Source: Conchocele bisecta (Eukaryota; Mollusca; Bivalvia; Lucinida; Thyasiridae). Taken from it: DNA of 64,000 nucleotides. Position 1 is the first letter of the stretch, and every line of letters starts with the position of its first letter. The notes beneath the pieces were generated by a model, which was not told the origin of the DNA, did not search any database, and saw nothing but the letters and a program-made list of their open reading frames with translations. The stretch spans positions 3,350,160-3,414,159 of the forward strand of contig CM055275.1 in the NCBI GenBank assembly GCA_029237695.1, read 5' to 3'. The position numbers and the translations under genes were made by a program. Shown one piece after another: positions 22,036 through 30,770 of this stretch.

Positions 22036-22462
22036 TGGGGCGCCGTTTTACTATTTATTCGATATTTATGGATATCCATAATTCGATTTTTGGATATCCA
22101 TAATTCCTTTGGCGCCGTTTTAATATTAATTAATTATTTTTAGATATCCAAAAATAGATTTTTGGATATCCATAATTCGATTTTTGGATATCTAAAATTC
22201 GATTTTTGGATATCCAAAGATCGAATTATGGATATTCAAAAATCGAATATAGGCTATCCAAAAATAGATTTTTGGATATCCAATATTCGATTTTTGGATA
22301 TCTGATATTCGGATTTTGGATATCCAAAAATCGAGTGGAATTATCGTTATCCAAAAATCGATCCAGCTCGACTATTGGATATCCAAAAATCGATTTTTGG
22401 ATATCCAAAAATCAAATTAGGGATATCCATAAATACCGAATAAATAGTAAAACGGCGCCCCA
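22036..22462. mobile_element. Palindrome-array MITE built of GGATATCC units
   Basis: The terminal inverted repeats TGGGGCGCCGTTTTACTATT and complement are flanked by TA on both sides (22034-22035, 22463-22464). The interior is a chain of 'aatcgatttttggatatcca' words in both orientations, each centred on the palindrome GGATATCC, with an extra inner copy of GGCGCCGTTTTA at 22111. Confidence 0.8.
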
Positions 22463-22589
22463 TAAATCTAGCTCCCGGTCTGTTATCTACTATTGCAACC
22501 TGTGATAAAGGATGTGTACATGTATCTGTACCGTTTTCAATAACAACATGGAGATTCAGTTACCAAATGGCGACCATTGCAGATCCCGA

Positions 22590-23190
22590 TCTGACTGTGA
22601 GGATGTCAATGCGTGTATGATTTGGGTATTTGGGTATGTCGATTCGGGTATGTACATGTACTTGCTTTGGGTATATACTCTTAGGTATACACTTGCTTTG
22701 GGTATGTATATTTGTGTATGCACATGGGGCCCGTTTCACTAAGCTTCGTACGACTAAAATCTTCGTAAGTGCAAATTTAGGATCGAATGGAAATTTCAAT
22801 TGATGGATTTACATTTATTGAGCATAGGCTGCATATGCAGCCTATGCTCAATACATGTAAATCCAATAATTGTTTACAAGAAAACATTGTTAATGTGAAA
22901 TTCACAGACTTTTATAATTTTGCACTTACGAACGAAGTTTAGTAAAATGGCCCCCTGATTTGGGTATGTCGATTTGGATATGTCGATTTGCATACGTAGT
23001 TTTAGGTATGTCGATTTGCCTATGTCAAATTGTGTATGCACTTGATTGTGACATGGTGATTTGTGTATGCACTTGATTAGTGTATGTCGATTTGGGTATG
23101 TCGACTTATGTACATGTATGTACTTGATTTGGGTATGTTGATGTGGGTATCCACTTGATTTGAGTATATCGATTAGCGTATGCACTTGAA
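22590..23190 (+). repeat. Degenerate minisatellite 'gggtatgtcgattt', split by a MITE
   Basis: Repeats of 'tttgggtatgtcgattt' and 'gtatgcacttga' on both sides of the family A element at 22726-22955. The array therefore predates the insertion. Confidence 0.7.
22726..22955. mobile_element. Foldback MITE, family A (copy 3)
   Basis: Left GGGGCCCGTTTCACTAAGC, right 'gaagtttagtaaaatggccc', central palindrome around GGCTGCATATGCAGCC. Confidence 0.8.
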
Positions 23191-23618
23191 GCCACATTTA
23201 TCTAGTCGCATCCATATTTAACATGCAACCATGGTAATCTTTCTACATGTAAAAACATTAATTAGTTAAATCGTCCAGATCACAGGCATTCGGCGTGTTT
23301 CGGCTTTCATCGGTATACATGTAGCTACATATGAATAACAAGGCTTATAACTTTGGTCGGACACGGCCTCGTATCATAACAAAATAACATGTTTTAAATT
23401 GTAATTGCCTATGCATTCTATATATTTCTGCAGGATAACGATAATTCTCAAATGAACATTCCACTACAATATTGACATTATAGCATAAACACAGTATTTT
23501 GCGTATGCACTTGTAGCAAAATTTATCGAGTAAAGAAAGCCACCGATGTTAAAGGTTAATGCCTGTTCGTGATCGCAATGCATACACCTATGTATTACAG
23601 CACTCGTATACCAGAATT
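23191..23618. other. No recognised feature
   Basis: AT-rich sequence without a noted repeat partner. Confidence 0.4.
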
Positions 23619-23690
23619 ACAGTGGAACCTCTCTAAACCGGACACCCTGGGGCCCTCCCAGGGTGTCCGGTTTGGAGAGGCTCCACTGTA
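23619..23690. mobile_element. TA-flanked pogo-like MITE, family H (copy 3)
   Basis: CAGTGGAACCTCTCTAAACC and complement, loop GGGGCCCTCCC, TA on both sides. It abuts a B element three bases later. Confidence 0.75.
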
Positions 23691-23692
23691 TA

Positions 23693-24176
23693 TTAAAGAT
23701 ACATGCCCACTCAGTAGGCACAAACTGTTCTTCATATCAGAGATATCATCTGAGACATTTTCTGGCAAAGTAAACATTAATTCACCATTACCCCACGTAT
23801 TTATTGGCATTTTTATACATTTTATATCGGACGTAAATTCCCACACTGACATCAGAGGCGATGACCATGTTTCCTTAAAATGTTAAAGGACATAACTATT
23901 TATTTTTTGATGTGCATCATACTTTATAATCTGTCGAAACTATTATTTTTTTCAGGTGACTCATTTAATTAGTATAAATAATTAAACAATATCATGCCTC
24001 ATTTGCATATGAAAATAGCCTGATACCACCGCGCGTCAATATCAGTAAAATACTTATTACTAAATGATAGCGGGCACTTGTAATCTTTAGAACTGGTGGA
24101 ATAGTGACACAATTATACACTAATTTAACTCATATAAAGGACATGTTATGCCTACTGAGTGGGCTTGACCCTTTAA
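23693..24176. mobile_element. TTAA-flanked MITE, family B (copy 3)
   Basis: TTAA at both ends; inverted 'catgcccactcagtaggca' and 'tgcctactgagtgggc'. About 484 bp, close to full length. Confidence 0.8.
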
Positions 24177-24480
24177 CATTTTATGATAGTCATCATTATA
24201 AAGAAAATACTTTAATATATCGGATGAGATTCATAATTTTTTCTATGAACATGATTAAGAACGATTCATCGCTCCATTCCCCGTTGTCTGAGTATGTTTC
24301 TACTGTCTATTTCACGTTTTGCTGCCGACGAACATTTGGCCATTAAACACATTAAATCTAAAAAATATTTAAAAGTAATTACTTTTTCATCAATAACAAA
24401 AAAGTCATCCTCCCAAAAAATAATTATAGGATGAAATTCCATCAATTTTTGATTCTAATGCACCTTAATGAAATTGTCGA
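24177..24480 (-). repeat. Repeat family R (inverted copy) after a short unknown stretch
   Basis: 24335-24470 contains 'tttttcatcaataacaaaaa' and 'gtcatcctcccaaaaaat', the inverse of 25960-26070. Confidence 0.5.
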
Positions 24481-24758
24481 AATCTGATTGGTTGATCGAT
24501 CAATTACCTGCAAGTAAATCCACGATGTACACGTAGGTAACATGTCATGTGATCACATTTACATAATTAGATGTATTCCTACGCGCCGTTTCACTCTGAA
24601 AGTTCCGTGATGTCATGCAATAGAGATTGTTCGGACAACCAGAAACGTGAGTATTCGGCTATTCTCCAAAACTACTGGAGCTAATCAAGAAGACGAGAGC
24701 CCTCCCAACTATGTATCCACTCAACAGCTGTTACCTGTCCAGCATCAATGTCATGTGC

Positions 24759-24980
24759 AGCGGCGGATCTAGAGGGGGGAGAGTGGTCCGGGGTTGCAAC
24801 ACCCCCGTTCAGCCACGGAGTTTACATAGATCACAGTTTACCACTACATGTAGTTGGAGTCTGAATTTAAATACCGTAAAACATAGGAAAGTGCATTTAC
24901 GGTTAGCATACTCTCGACACTCTGTGGAGCTCGAAAATAGGACAGCCTGTCGTTCCTCAAATGTTAGATCCGCCCCTGAT
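24759..24980. mobile_element. MITE with GGCGGATCTAGA ends, family U (copy 1)
   Basis: Left 'agcggcggatctagaggggg', right 'gttagatccgcccctg'. The interior has 'gtttaccactacatgtagtt' and 'gagtctgaatttaaat' shared, inverted, with 36889-37194. Confidence 0.65.
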
Positions 24981-25564
24981 GTGGTGCCCTGTCACAACAC
25001 TGGCTACTGAAGTGGACTTCCACAATCACCAGCAAAGGGTGGAAAATCACGTCCTTGTACCGCCTACGACCTCAGCCGTTTACCAACATCCATCGCCATA
25101 TAATTTCAAAAATTCACTGTGAATATACGCAACCATAACTATGACAATCATTAAGTGATCCACTTATAAAACTGTAAAATGTCGAGCTCGATAAGCAAGC
25201 ATCAGCGATGTCGGCCATTTTTTTCTAACTTTAAATGGGAATTCCCAGCAATGTAGGTCATTGGACAATTATTCTAATATTCAAGGTAGTGTTGAACCAT
25301 ATATAAAATAATCATTGGTGGATGATAAAGAATATATAGATGAAATAAAAGTTTGTAAATGGTAACACAATTCTTCATTACTTTACGTATTTGTTTTACA
25401 CTATTTGTTTTCGTGTTTTATGTTTATGGCAGTTGTCACGGTTGCAGACAATGTGTAAATCGGCCAATATTGGGAGGGTTGTAATGGGTATGCCCATATT
25501 GGTTGGTATTTGGTTCAGAAATCAGGAAAATGAGTCAGAAATGATGGTCGTACATTATAATAGA
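24981..25564. other. No recognised feature
   Basis: Only short open frames; none resembles a known protein. Confidence 0.4.
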
Positions 25565-25732
25565 GATAACCGTATTGAAATTTGTAATTTGGGGAGATAC
25601 TCGGTGTATTTACGGTTGGAAACTTCGATTTACGTCTCCGCATGCGGCGTCGCCGTAAATCAAAGTTTCCAACCGTAAATCCACCGAGTATCTCCCCAAA
25701 TTACTAATTTCAATACAGTTATCTTTCAATAC
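25565..25732. repeat. Long hairpin
   Basis: The arms 'aatttggggagatactcggt' and 'tttacggttggaaactt' pair with their complements around CTCCGCATGCGGCGTCGCCG. Confidence 0.7.
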
Positions 25733-25734
25733 AG

Positions 25735-26095
25735 TTATTGCGAAAAAAAGGTTTTCCTATGGGAATTTAATGTGGGGAGTCAATTTCCAAAACTTTTCGT
25801 ATTTTGATCCTTGAATTTGATGTAACTAAGAAAACAAAAGTTATATTTTGAAAATCGGTCCACAAATAAAAAAAAAAAATTTAAAAATCTTTTTTTAGTC
25901 CCCATGTTAAATTCGCATATGAAAATCGTTTTTTCGCTATAAAATCAATATTTGATGGAATTTCATGAAACAAGAAAATTTTGGGAGGGTGACTTTTTTG
26001 TTATGATGAAAAAAAAGATTACTTTTAAATATTGTTTAAATTTAATGTGTTTAATAGCCAAAAGTTCGTCGGCAGCACAACGTGGAACAGACAGT
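25735..26095 (+). repeat. Repeat family R
   Basis: It contains 'ggggagtcaatttccaaaac', 'gggagggtgacttttttgtt' and 'aaaagttcgtcggcag', shared with 51230-51433. Confidence 0.55.
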
Positions 26096-26125
26096 AGGTC
26101 ATACAAGTGCTGATGGTATATTTGA

Positions 26126-26321
26126 CTGTGACTGGAGAAATGGGGTTAATGGGTTTTGGGACCAGTGTAGATCAAGATCAGCTTACAGTCTGACCAGGAT
26201 CTGCACTCTTCGCCATTCCACCAATGAAACACCGCTATGCTGCTAACAAACATTTATATAAACAACTGAGATAGACTTGAAATAAACTTGAAACGCGTGA
26301 GGTGTGTGTGATACACGTATT
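26126..26321. mobile_element. Family G half element
   Basis: 'gtgactggagaaatggggtt' ... 'aggatctgcactcttcgcca' ... 'gaaacaccg' matches the left half of family G. The right half is missing. Confidence 0.55.
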
Positions 26322-26370
26322 TGTCTGTGACTGTAGAAATGGAGTTTTGCAACCAGCGTAGATCCAGCTC

Positions 26371-26530
26371 TACGGAGCCCCACAGGGGACGTAGAATTCT
26401 ATTTCTTTTATTAATTCGTTCCCACGAAATAACAATTCGTTCCCACTGGAACGAATTGTTAATTCGTGGGAACGAATTGTTATATTGTGTTAACGAATTG
26501 TTATTTCGAGGGAACGAATTGTATGGTCAG
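26371..26530. mobile_element. Palindrome-array MITE, family P (copy 2)
   Basis: It starts CTACGGAGCCCCACAGGGGA, followed by alternating 'aattcgttcccac' and 'gtgggaacgaatt' units. It is related to 1420-1577. Confidence 0.65.
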
Positions 26531-26625
26531 AATTTGCACTGTTTGCCATTACATTAATGAAACACCGGTCATGCTGCTTCAATATTGATCGTTATCTACT
26601 ACGCGAGTGTGCTATTCAACCAGTA

Positions 26626-26888
26626 GCCGATTTCATCAACATTGCAAAGTATACTTATCTAGCAAAGTACACTTTGAGGGAGTAATCATTTATTTTTCAT
26701 ATAGAACTAACGACTGAATATATGTGATGATTAAAAGTATGCAGAATTATTATACTGAATGTATTACTTTATCACAGCCGAAATTCAGCATAATAAAAAT
26801 TAATAAATTTATCCTTAAATGGAAGATTTCTCCCTCAAAGTATACTTTGCTAGAAAAGTGTACTTTGCAATGTTGGTGAAATAGGCTA
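26626..26888. mobile_element. CWG-flanked MITE, family C (copy 3)
   Basis: CAG-TAGCCGATTTCATCAAC at the left, GGTGAAATAGGCTA-CAG at the right. The target duplication CAG is visible because the host G element is known. Confidence 0.8.
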
Positions 26889-27062
26889 CAGGAGTTTCAC
26901 GGGTCACAAAGCCCATAAACCCGTTTTACTCCAGTTGCATTAACATAAAAGTTTAACTACAGGTGATAAACTGTGAACATGCTATAGAATCATATTAAAC
27001 TAGATCGGAATTAAGATTATCAAATTAACAGCCAGAATTACCCAACATGTCTGAAAGACGCT

Positions 27063-27288
27063 GGGGGTCGTTTCACTAAACTTCGTACGACTGAAATGTT
27101 CGTAAATGCAAAATTATGATAGTCTGTGAATTACACATTAACAATGTTTTCTTGTAAACACTTATTGGATTTACATGTATTGAACATAAAGTAAATGTAA
27201 ATACATAAAATTGAATTGAAATTTCCAGACGATCCTAAATTTGCATTTACGAACATTTTAGCCATGCGATATTTAGTGAAACGCCCCC
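27063..27288. mobile_element. Foldback MITE, family A (copy 4)
   Basis: Ends GGGGGTCGTTTCACTAAAC and 'tttagtgaaacgccccc'. The central palindrome has been eroded by a small deletion. Confidence 0.75.
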
Positions 27289-27393
27289 CTGGCCTCTTAC
27301 AAAATTGCTTCATTTTAAATCCAAAACAAATAAAAACACACTTGTAAGTAGTATATTTTTCAAATATTATATGAGAAAAATAGTGTTAACCAA

Positions 27394-27567
27394 CTGGGCC
27401 CGGTTGTTCAAAACATCCGTTAGCTTAACGGACTGTTAAATCCTTAACTGAATGGTTAAAATCTCTGTTTTAACAGAGATTTTAACCATTCAGTTAAGGA
27501 TTTAACAGTCCGTTAAGGATTTAACAGTCCGTTAAGCTAACTGGTGTTTTGAACAACCGGGCCCTGG
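27394..27567. mobile_element. Perfect foldback MITE, family J (copy 2)
   Basis: Nearly identical arms to 4199-4350, with a direct duplication of about 20 bp ('aggatttaacagtccgtta') on the right arm only. The ends are GGGCCCGG and CCGGGCCC. Confidence 0.8.
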
Positions 27568-27675
27568 CAATTTTGAATATATGTTGTTGAATATGCTTGA
27601 TTCTTACCTAGACGTGCTAACCGTATTTACGAGTCATGTGATGTATATGCTCGCATGTCAGAATCATATTATGTT

Positions 27676-27868
27676 AGGAGTAGTATAAGTGGTGGACGCA
27701 CAGTGTGCAAGTGTGACGGGGAAATTTGAATTTTTGGCGGCCAATCAGGAATTTTGGCGGGGAAATTTGATTTTTTTGAATTTTGGCGGGAATGTTTAAT
27801 TTTTTTAATGACGCCATAGGGTCAGTCACAGTCACACTTGCACATGTGCGCCTACCACCTATACTACT
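27676..27868. mobile_element. Foldback MITE (AGTAGTATAAGTGG ends)
   Basis: Left 'agtagtataagtggtgg', right 'ccacctatactact'. Inside are 'gtgcaagtgtgac' and 'gtcacacttgcac', and a 'ttttggcggg' repeat. Confidence 0.6.
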
Positions 27869-28194
27869 GTTAGCGACAGGCAAACTGGATATTTTGAGCT
27901 GATCCTTTACAATGCTGAATTAATGTTGTTAAAAAAATTGCTTGGCAGCAATTTAGAATCATTTTCATGGGAAATGATTCTAAAGTGCTGTCAAACCATG
28001 TTTTATCTTGAGAAAGAAAACGAGTAAATATGACACAACAGCAGACGACAAGTTTAGGTTCCCGCCTTTAATGGTTAAATTGCAATTAAATAGAAAATTT
28101 CAAAATATGTTTTATAAACAAACAAAGACACGAAATGCGACCACCCAAAAATCAAAATGAAAGGATTTATATAAACTTGTTTTCAATTCAATCT
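27869..28194. other. Hairpin fragment shared with the pogo-like element at 53965
   Basis: 27945-28010 contains 'tttagaatcattttcatgg', 'aaatgattctaaa' and 'catgttttatcttgag', matching the core of 53965-54338. The remainder is featureless. Confidence 0.45.
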
Positions 28195-28201
28195 CATTTG
28201 T

Positions 28202-28601
28202 TTGGGGTTTAACGGCCTATTAACAGTTAATGTCATTTAAGGCCGGGTCAATGGGTTTAGTACTAAATACCATATATTACCTGTACAAATGGGGGGAAAA
28301 TCCCAAAATCAGAACTGCATATTTACAATAAAAACAACTATATATTCAGCCCTGAGATCAGAATAAACCTTATCTGATGCCAGGCCCTCGCCACACCAGA
28401 ATCACTTGGCCCCCTCCCAAAAGCAGTAGGATCAGTAATAATCTTACTACTTTTATAATGGGCAATAACCCAATTAATTCCCAGGAAACATAAGAGCCAA
28501 AGATAAAACGTACCCGATGGCCAAAGCAGGCAAATCGTGATTCCTATAAGGGGGAACTCATACCGTTAATTTACGCCGTCACGTTCGCCCGACCAACCAC
28601 C
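28202..28601 (-). mobile_element. Short retroposon, family F (copy 3)
   Basis: Minus-strand copy between the 7-bp direct repeats CATTTGT (28195-28201, 28602-28608). It matches copies 1 and 2 over its length. Confidence 0.7.
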
Positions 28602-28824
28602 CATTTGTATAATTATGTATATACATTGTACTACTATTGATGGCATACTTGTCACTTATATCCGATAAAGATTTTGTTAAGCCAAAAATTATAATACGAT
28701 CAAACGTTTTCATAATGTACATGTTATGCAAACTTGTGTACATACTCTTTTTCCAACAAAATTCTAAAAATCACAATAAAAAGGTTTTAATGAAAATAAT
28801 GTATCTTTTTATTATTTTTTCTTT

Positions 28825-29027
28825 TAATATTAGCATGCCTCATTTGCATAGGAAAATAGTCTGATACCATCGCGTGTCACTATCAATAACATATTTATTA
28901 ATAAATGATTTTATCTGTATAGCGGGCACTTGTAACTTTTAGAACTGGTAGCATAGTGAAATAATCATACACTTATTTAATTCATATAAAGAACAGTTTC
29001 TGCCTACTGAGTGGGAATGTACCTTTA
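28825..29027. mobile_element. Family B right-half fragment
   Basis: 'atgcctcatttgcatagga' to GGAATGTACCT-TTAA. The left half is missing. Confidence 0.65.
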
Positions 29028-29281
29028 ATGCCAATTTTATGCAATCAATTAAAATGGCGAGCTTGGCTGATGTATGTAACTTTCAGTACATAGAAGACAG
29101 AAATAAAAACAATATTAAATATCTGCGACAAATCATCTGAGACACAGAGTCAATAAGACAAATGATCTACACAACAGACATGTTGGTTATTGGTCTTGCA
29201 ATTTCTGCGAACAAGACGGAACACACAGTATGACGTTAATGTCACAACATTTTTTGCTTCATGTCTGAACATAATTGCGGC

Positions 29282-29493
29282 CGTGACTGGAGAGATGGGG
29301 CCTACTTATTTTTACGACCAGTGTAGATCCAGATCAGACTGCATCTGCACTGTTCGGTATTCCATCAATGAAACACCCGTTATTCCTCTAACAAGCAATG
29401 TAGATCATTATCAGGTTATCGGCACGAGATAGATGTATTTGATCAGGAGCTACACTGGTCACAAAACCCAAAGCCCCGTTTCTCCAGTCACAG
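29282..29493. mobile_element. Foldback MITE, family G (copy 3)
   Basis: Ends 'gtgactggagagatgggg' and 'ccccgtttctccagtcac'. The inner 'accagtgtagatcc' pairs with 'ggagctacactggt'. Confidence 0.7.
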
Positions 29494-29832
29494 CTATAAT
29501 TCTTCCTCTCCTTTGTGTACACTGTCATTCTATCTTCAAATCAATATATAATTTGTAAAAAAAACTCCCAACATCAGTAGCCGGGATTATATGAACATGT
29601 CAACAGTGAATTACTATAATTATAGCATAATATGACGTTACTGTGTGCTTATGTGGGAAGGGGGAAAACACGCCGATTTACAATATGGGTCAGAATAGCT
29701 TGGTCAAAGCAATTGCAAATGAATGGATATCTTTTGCACGAATTTCGTTGTTTGAAAGGGAAAATATATAGAGATTCTCTTGTTTATCGTTTACTTGTAA
29801 AGGAGCAATTTCTCAGAAGATATACAATATAA
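29494..29832. other. No recognised feature
   Basis: One 66-codon open frame without family resemblance. Confidence 0.4.
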
Positions 29833-29971
29833 GGTTCGGCAATGTCCAGCCGTGGATAAACGTTTGCCGTGGCACGAGGGAGCTGTTTGAATCCCAAGGC
29901 CGTAGGCCGCGGGTTCAAACAGTTCCCTCGTGCCACGGCAACGTATACCCACGGCTGGACATGGTCGAACG
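29833..29971. repeat. GC-rich long hairpin
   Basis: 'gtccagccgtgg', 'gccgtggcacgagggagctg' and 'ttgaa' pair with complements around CCAAGGCCGTAGGCCGCGGG. No second copy in the window. Confidence 0.7.
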
Positions 29972-30495
29972 TTATTGTTACATGTACGTCGAAAATATCA
30001 TGCAATTTGAGCATATATACTGCACTTTATGTACTTTGATAACCCACTCTATTCAAACAGCTGATTTACACATACATATTCCGGGGCCGCAAGTACACGT
30101 TGTGTGATGCATGTGCCCCATCTTACGCATCACTTTCACAATTTCAGTTGCGAGACGCAATGGCGCGTTCTCGTAACGTCATAAGACACATTTATTACGT
30201 AGGTGTTAGCTAGGCCCCGGAGCATTTTCGGCAGCAATTGTCAGCATTGTCAAACAGCACGCGCTGTACGTTTGAACACGGCTGGGAGCGGTGTCGAACA
30301 ACGGCATTCATGTAACAATATGTGTTTTTCGCTTCATGCATAATCAATTGTATATGTCAACCAAATCACAACAATTTATTTTATGAAATTTCCAAACGTG
30401 TATAAGAATATGGTATTTTTATCACGGCGCGTCTCATATATTTGTACAGCTCTCAAATGTCAATATTGTTAACACTGTCCTTAGATTCATAATGG
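29972..30495. other. No recognised feature
   Basis: No repeat partner or coding similarity noted. Confidence 0.4.
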
Positions 30496-30750
30496 AAACG
30501 CCCATTCAACGTATTGTGTTTATATACCAGTAAATTACATTAGCCCCACGTGACGTTGCGCGACGTTATTGATTCGTTATAGTTTGCTTGACGTAATTAA
30601 AATACATGACGTGCATCGTCGTTGTCAATAACGTCACGCTATTGACCGGCAACGTTGCTGTTCCATGAATTGCGACAAAATGACGTTAAACAATAACATT
30701 CCTAATTTTAACGCCGTATTTGGTTATTTACATCTTTGGAACTATCCGAA
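30496..30750. repeat. Repeat module X (copy 2)
   Basis: Matches 11880-12068, with an internal 60-bp CGT-rich expansion ('ttgcttgacgtaattaaaat' to 'ttgaccggcaac'). Confidence 0.6.
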
Positions 30751-30770
30751 AATGCAGTGTAAATATAAGT

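Larger units (their letters stand above)
26322..26938. mobile_element. Family G element carrying two nested MITEs
   Basis: The left end 'gtgactgtagaaatggagtt' and right end 'cccgttttactccagt' bound a G copy. It is interrupted by the palindrome-array MITE at about 26371-26530 and by a family C element at about 26626-26888. Removing the latter restores 'gctattcaaccaggag', the expected G sequence, leaving a CAG duplication. Confidence 0.7.
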
